Shown here one piece after another: positions 62,936 through 64,000 of a DNA stretch of 64,000 nucleotides. The position numbers and the translations under genes were made by a program. Source of the stretch: Arachis hypogaea (lineage: Eukaryota > Streptophyta > Magnoliopsida > Fabales > Fabaceae); contig NC_092051.1 in NCBI RefSeq assembly GCF_003086295.3, positions 64,233,772 to 64,297,771 of the forward strand, given 5' to 3'. Under the pieces are notes generated by a model that did not search any database, was not told the DNA's origin, and was given only the letters and a program-made list of their open reading frames with translations. Numbering within the stretch: position 1 is the stretch's first letter; each line of letters starts with the position of its first letter.

Positions 62936-63140
62936 AGGCATGTAAAATGCCCTTGCACACAACTCTGGGCGTTCAGTGCCAGGTTGGTGCCCATTTTGGG
63001 CGTTCAACGCCCCTTTGCTGCCATTTCTGGCGTTGAACGCCAGAACCATGCTTGTTCTGGGCGTTCAGCGCCAGGATGCTCCCATTCTGGGCGTTCAGCG
63101 CCAGAACTATGCTCTGTTCTGGCGTTTGAACGCCAGACAG
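62936..63140 (-). repeat. Palindrome array downstream of K protease
   Basis: Seven units, among them CTGGCGTTGAACGCCAG, GGGCGTTCAGCGCCAG and CTGGCGTTTGAACGCCAG. Many carry a C or G at the centre, unlike E. Confidence 0.85.
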
Positions 63141-63276
63141 ATGCTCCTCCAGGGTGTGATTTTTCTTCTGCTGTTTTTGATTCCGTTTTCAATTTTTATA
63201 TTTATTTTATGACTCCTCATGATCATGAACCTATAAAGACACATAACTAAGAAAAATATAGTTAGATAAATAAACA

Positions 63277-63292
63277 TTGGGTTGCCTCCCAA
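63277..63292 (-). other. Conserved hairpin after K protease
   Basis: The plus strand reads TTGGGTTGCCTCCCAA, followed by CAAGCGCTTC. Identical to G. Confidence 0.75.
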
Positions 63293-63341
63293 CAAGCGCT
63301 TCTTTAATGTCAATAGCTTGACAGTGAGCTCTCATGGAGCC

Positions 63342-64000
63342 TTACAGATGTGCAGAGCTTTGTTGAGACTCTCCAACACCAAACTTAGAGTTTGGATATG
63401 GGAGTTCAACACCAAACTTAGAATTTGGCTGTGGCCTCCCAACACCAAACTTAGAATTTGACTGTGGAGGCTCTGGTTGACTCTGCTTGGAGGGAAGCTT
63501 TTTCTGCTTCCTCTCCATGGTTGTAGAGGGAGATCCTTGAGTTTTGAATACAAGGGAGTTCTCATTCCATTGAAGGACTATTTCACCTCTGTCAACATCA
63601 ATCACAGCCCTTGCTGTGGCCAGGAAAGGTCTTCCTAGGATGATGGATTCATCCTCTTCCTTTCCAGTATCCAGGACTATGAAATCAGTAGGTATGTAAA
63701 GGCCCTCAACCTTTACTAATACAGCTTCTACTTGTCCATAAGCCTGTCTTCTTGAGCTGTCTGCCATCTCTAGTGAGATTTTAGCAGCTTGCACCCCATA
63801 GATTCCCAGTTTCTCTATTACAGAGAGGGGCATGAGGTTTATTCCTGAACCAAGGTCACACAGAGCCCTAAAGATCATGGTGCCTATGGTACAGGTTATT
63901 ATGAACTTTCCAGGATCCTGTCTCTTCTGAGGCAATGTCAGTTGATCCAGATCACTTAGTTCATTGATGAACAAAGGAGGTTCAACTTCCCAAGCATCAA
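63342..64000 (-). CDS. K aspartic protease and gag end (runs off the window)
   Basis: Open from the right edge to a stop at 63342. It shows TLPQKRQDPGKFIITCTIG, active site CDLGSGINLMPLSVIEK, VEGLYIPTDFIVLDTG and IILGRPFLATARAVIDVDRG. A short loss near MIFRALCDLG removes the usual EK pair. The end has three NSKFGV peptides separated by Pro-rich links, all encoded by AAGTTTGGTGT. It is the least damaged protease of the E/G/K group. The upstream DAWEVEPPLF frame indicates gag continues beyond 64000. Confidence 0.78.
   Translation of the reverse strand, partial: DAWEVEPPLFINELSDLDQLTLPQKRQDPGKFIITCTIGTMIFRALCDLGSGINLMPLSVIEKLGIYGVQAAKISLEMADSSRRQAYGQVEAVLVKVEGLYIPTDFIVLDTGKEEDESIILGRPFLATARAVIDVDRGEIVLQWNENSLVFKTQGSPSTTMERKQKKLPSKQSQPEPPQSNSKFGVGRPQPNSKFGVELPYPNSKFGVGESQQSSAHL

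Larger units (their letters stand above)
62818..64000 (-). mobile_element. Element K: gag-protease LTR retrotransposon, partial
   Basis: Same order as E and G on the minus strand: protease running off the right edge, conserved hairpin, palindrome array, and the GTGGGGTCCACAGATCCTGAG block, here duplicated at 62854 and 62883. Its ORF2 side is lost at the L junction. Confidence 0.7.

Overview
This window is plant nuclear repeat DNA, probably from a legume and most likely peanut (Arachis). I base the genus on memory: LTRs that begin TGATGAGCGGATAATTTATA and dense CTGGCGTTTAACGCCAG palindromes are typical of peanut retrotransposons. I found no host gene. Almost every base belongs to Athila-type Ty3/gypsy LTR retrotransposons or to non-autonomous relatives, nested inside one another. 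The readable primer-binding sites match the 3' end of tRNA-Asp (TGGCGCCGTTGCCGGGGA, sometimes decayed).

Nesting, outermost to innermost. Element G (minus, 60078-61938, gag-protease-ORF2 type) is interrupted by an LTR, J (59136-60077). J is interrupted by H (minus, 59135 to beyond the left edge; no pol). H is interrupted in its ORF2 by E (minus, 601-53651, TSD GTAAC). E contains F (4685-20103, TSD GTTTA), which contains A (plus, 5597-17150, TSD TTCTT, gag-pol). E also contains B (minus, 23221-50636, TSD CTTGA, gag-pol), which contains C (plus, 25217-32428, TSD ACTTT) and D (plus, 34868-42535, TSD ACGCC/ACACC). At the right edge, G runs into an LTR-like fragment L and then a second E/G-type element K that leaves the window.

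Three kinds of element interact here. A and B are potential autonomous elements with gag, aspartic protease, reverse transcriptase, RNase H and integrase, then a 3' ORF2 with a plant 'putative transposon protein' / Athila-ORF-like domain; all are now broken by stops and frameshifts. E, G and K carry gag and protease and (E and G) ORF2, but no RT or integrase. C, D and H carry only element-specific proteins. C/D/H and E/G/K would need enzymes from A/B-like partners. E shares with A/B the LTR tip and the PBS type.

The unusual content is mostly outside the reading frames. Each family has its own arrays of short inverted repeats, in the LTR, in the 3' non-coding region or in both: CTGGCGTTTAACGCCAG in A/B/E/G/K; CACGCG..CGCGTG in D/H; GCTCCGCTC..GAGCGGAGC in C; CTGTAGG..CCTACAG in F. 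In F, and in a twin-hairpin module shared by the 3' UTRs of A, B, C and E, paired stem positions change together. A TTGGGAGGCAACCCAA hairpin follows the last gag/pol/ORF1 stop in all eight elements where that point can be seen. A polypurine-tract-like block (AAGTTTGGTGTTG) is multiplied through leader, coding and 3' regions. Element A has lost most of ORF2 and carries a 5' half of tRNA-Cys in its place.
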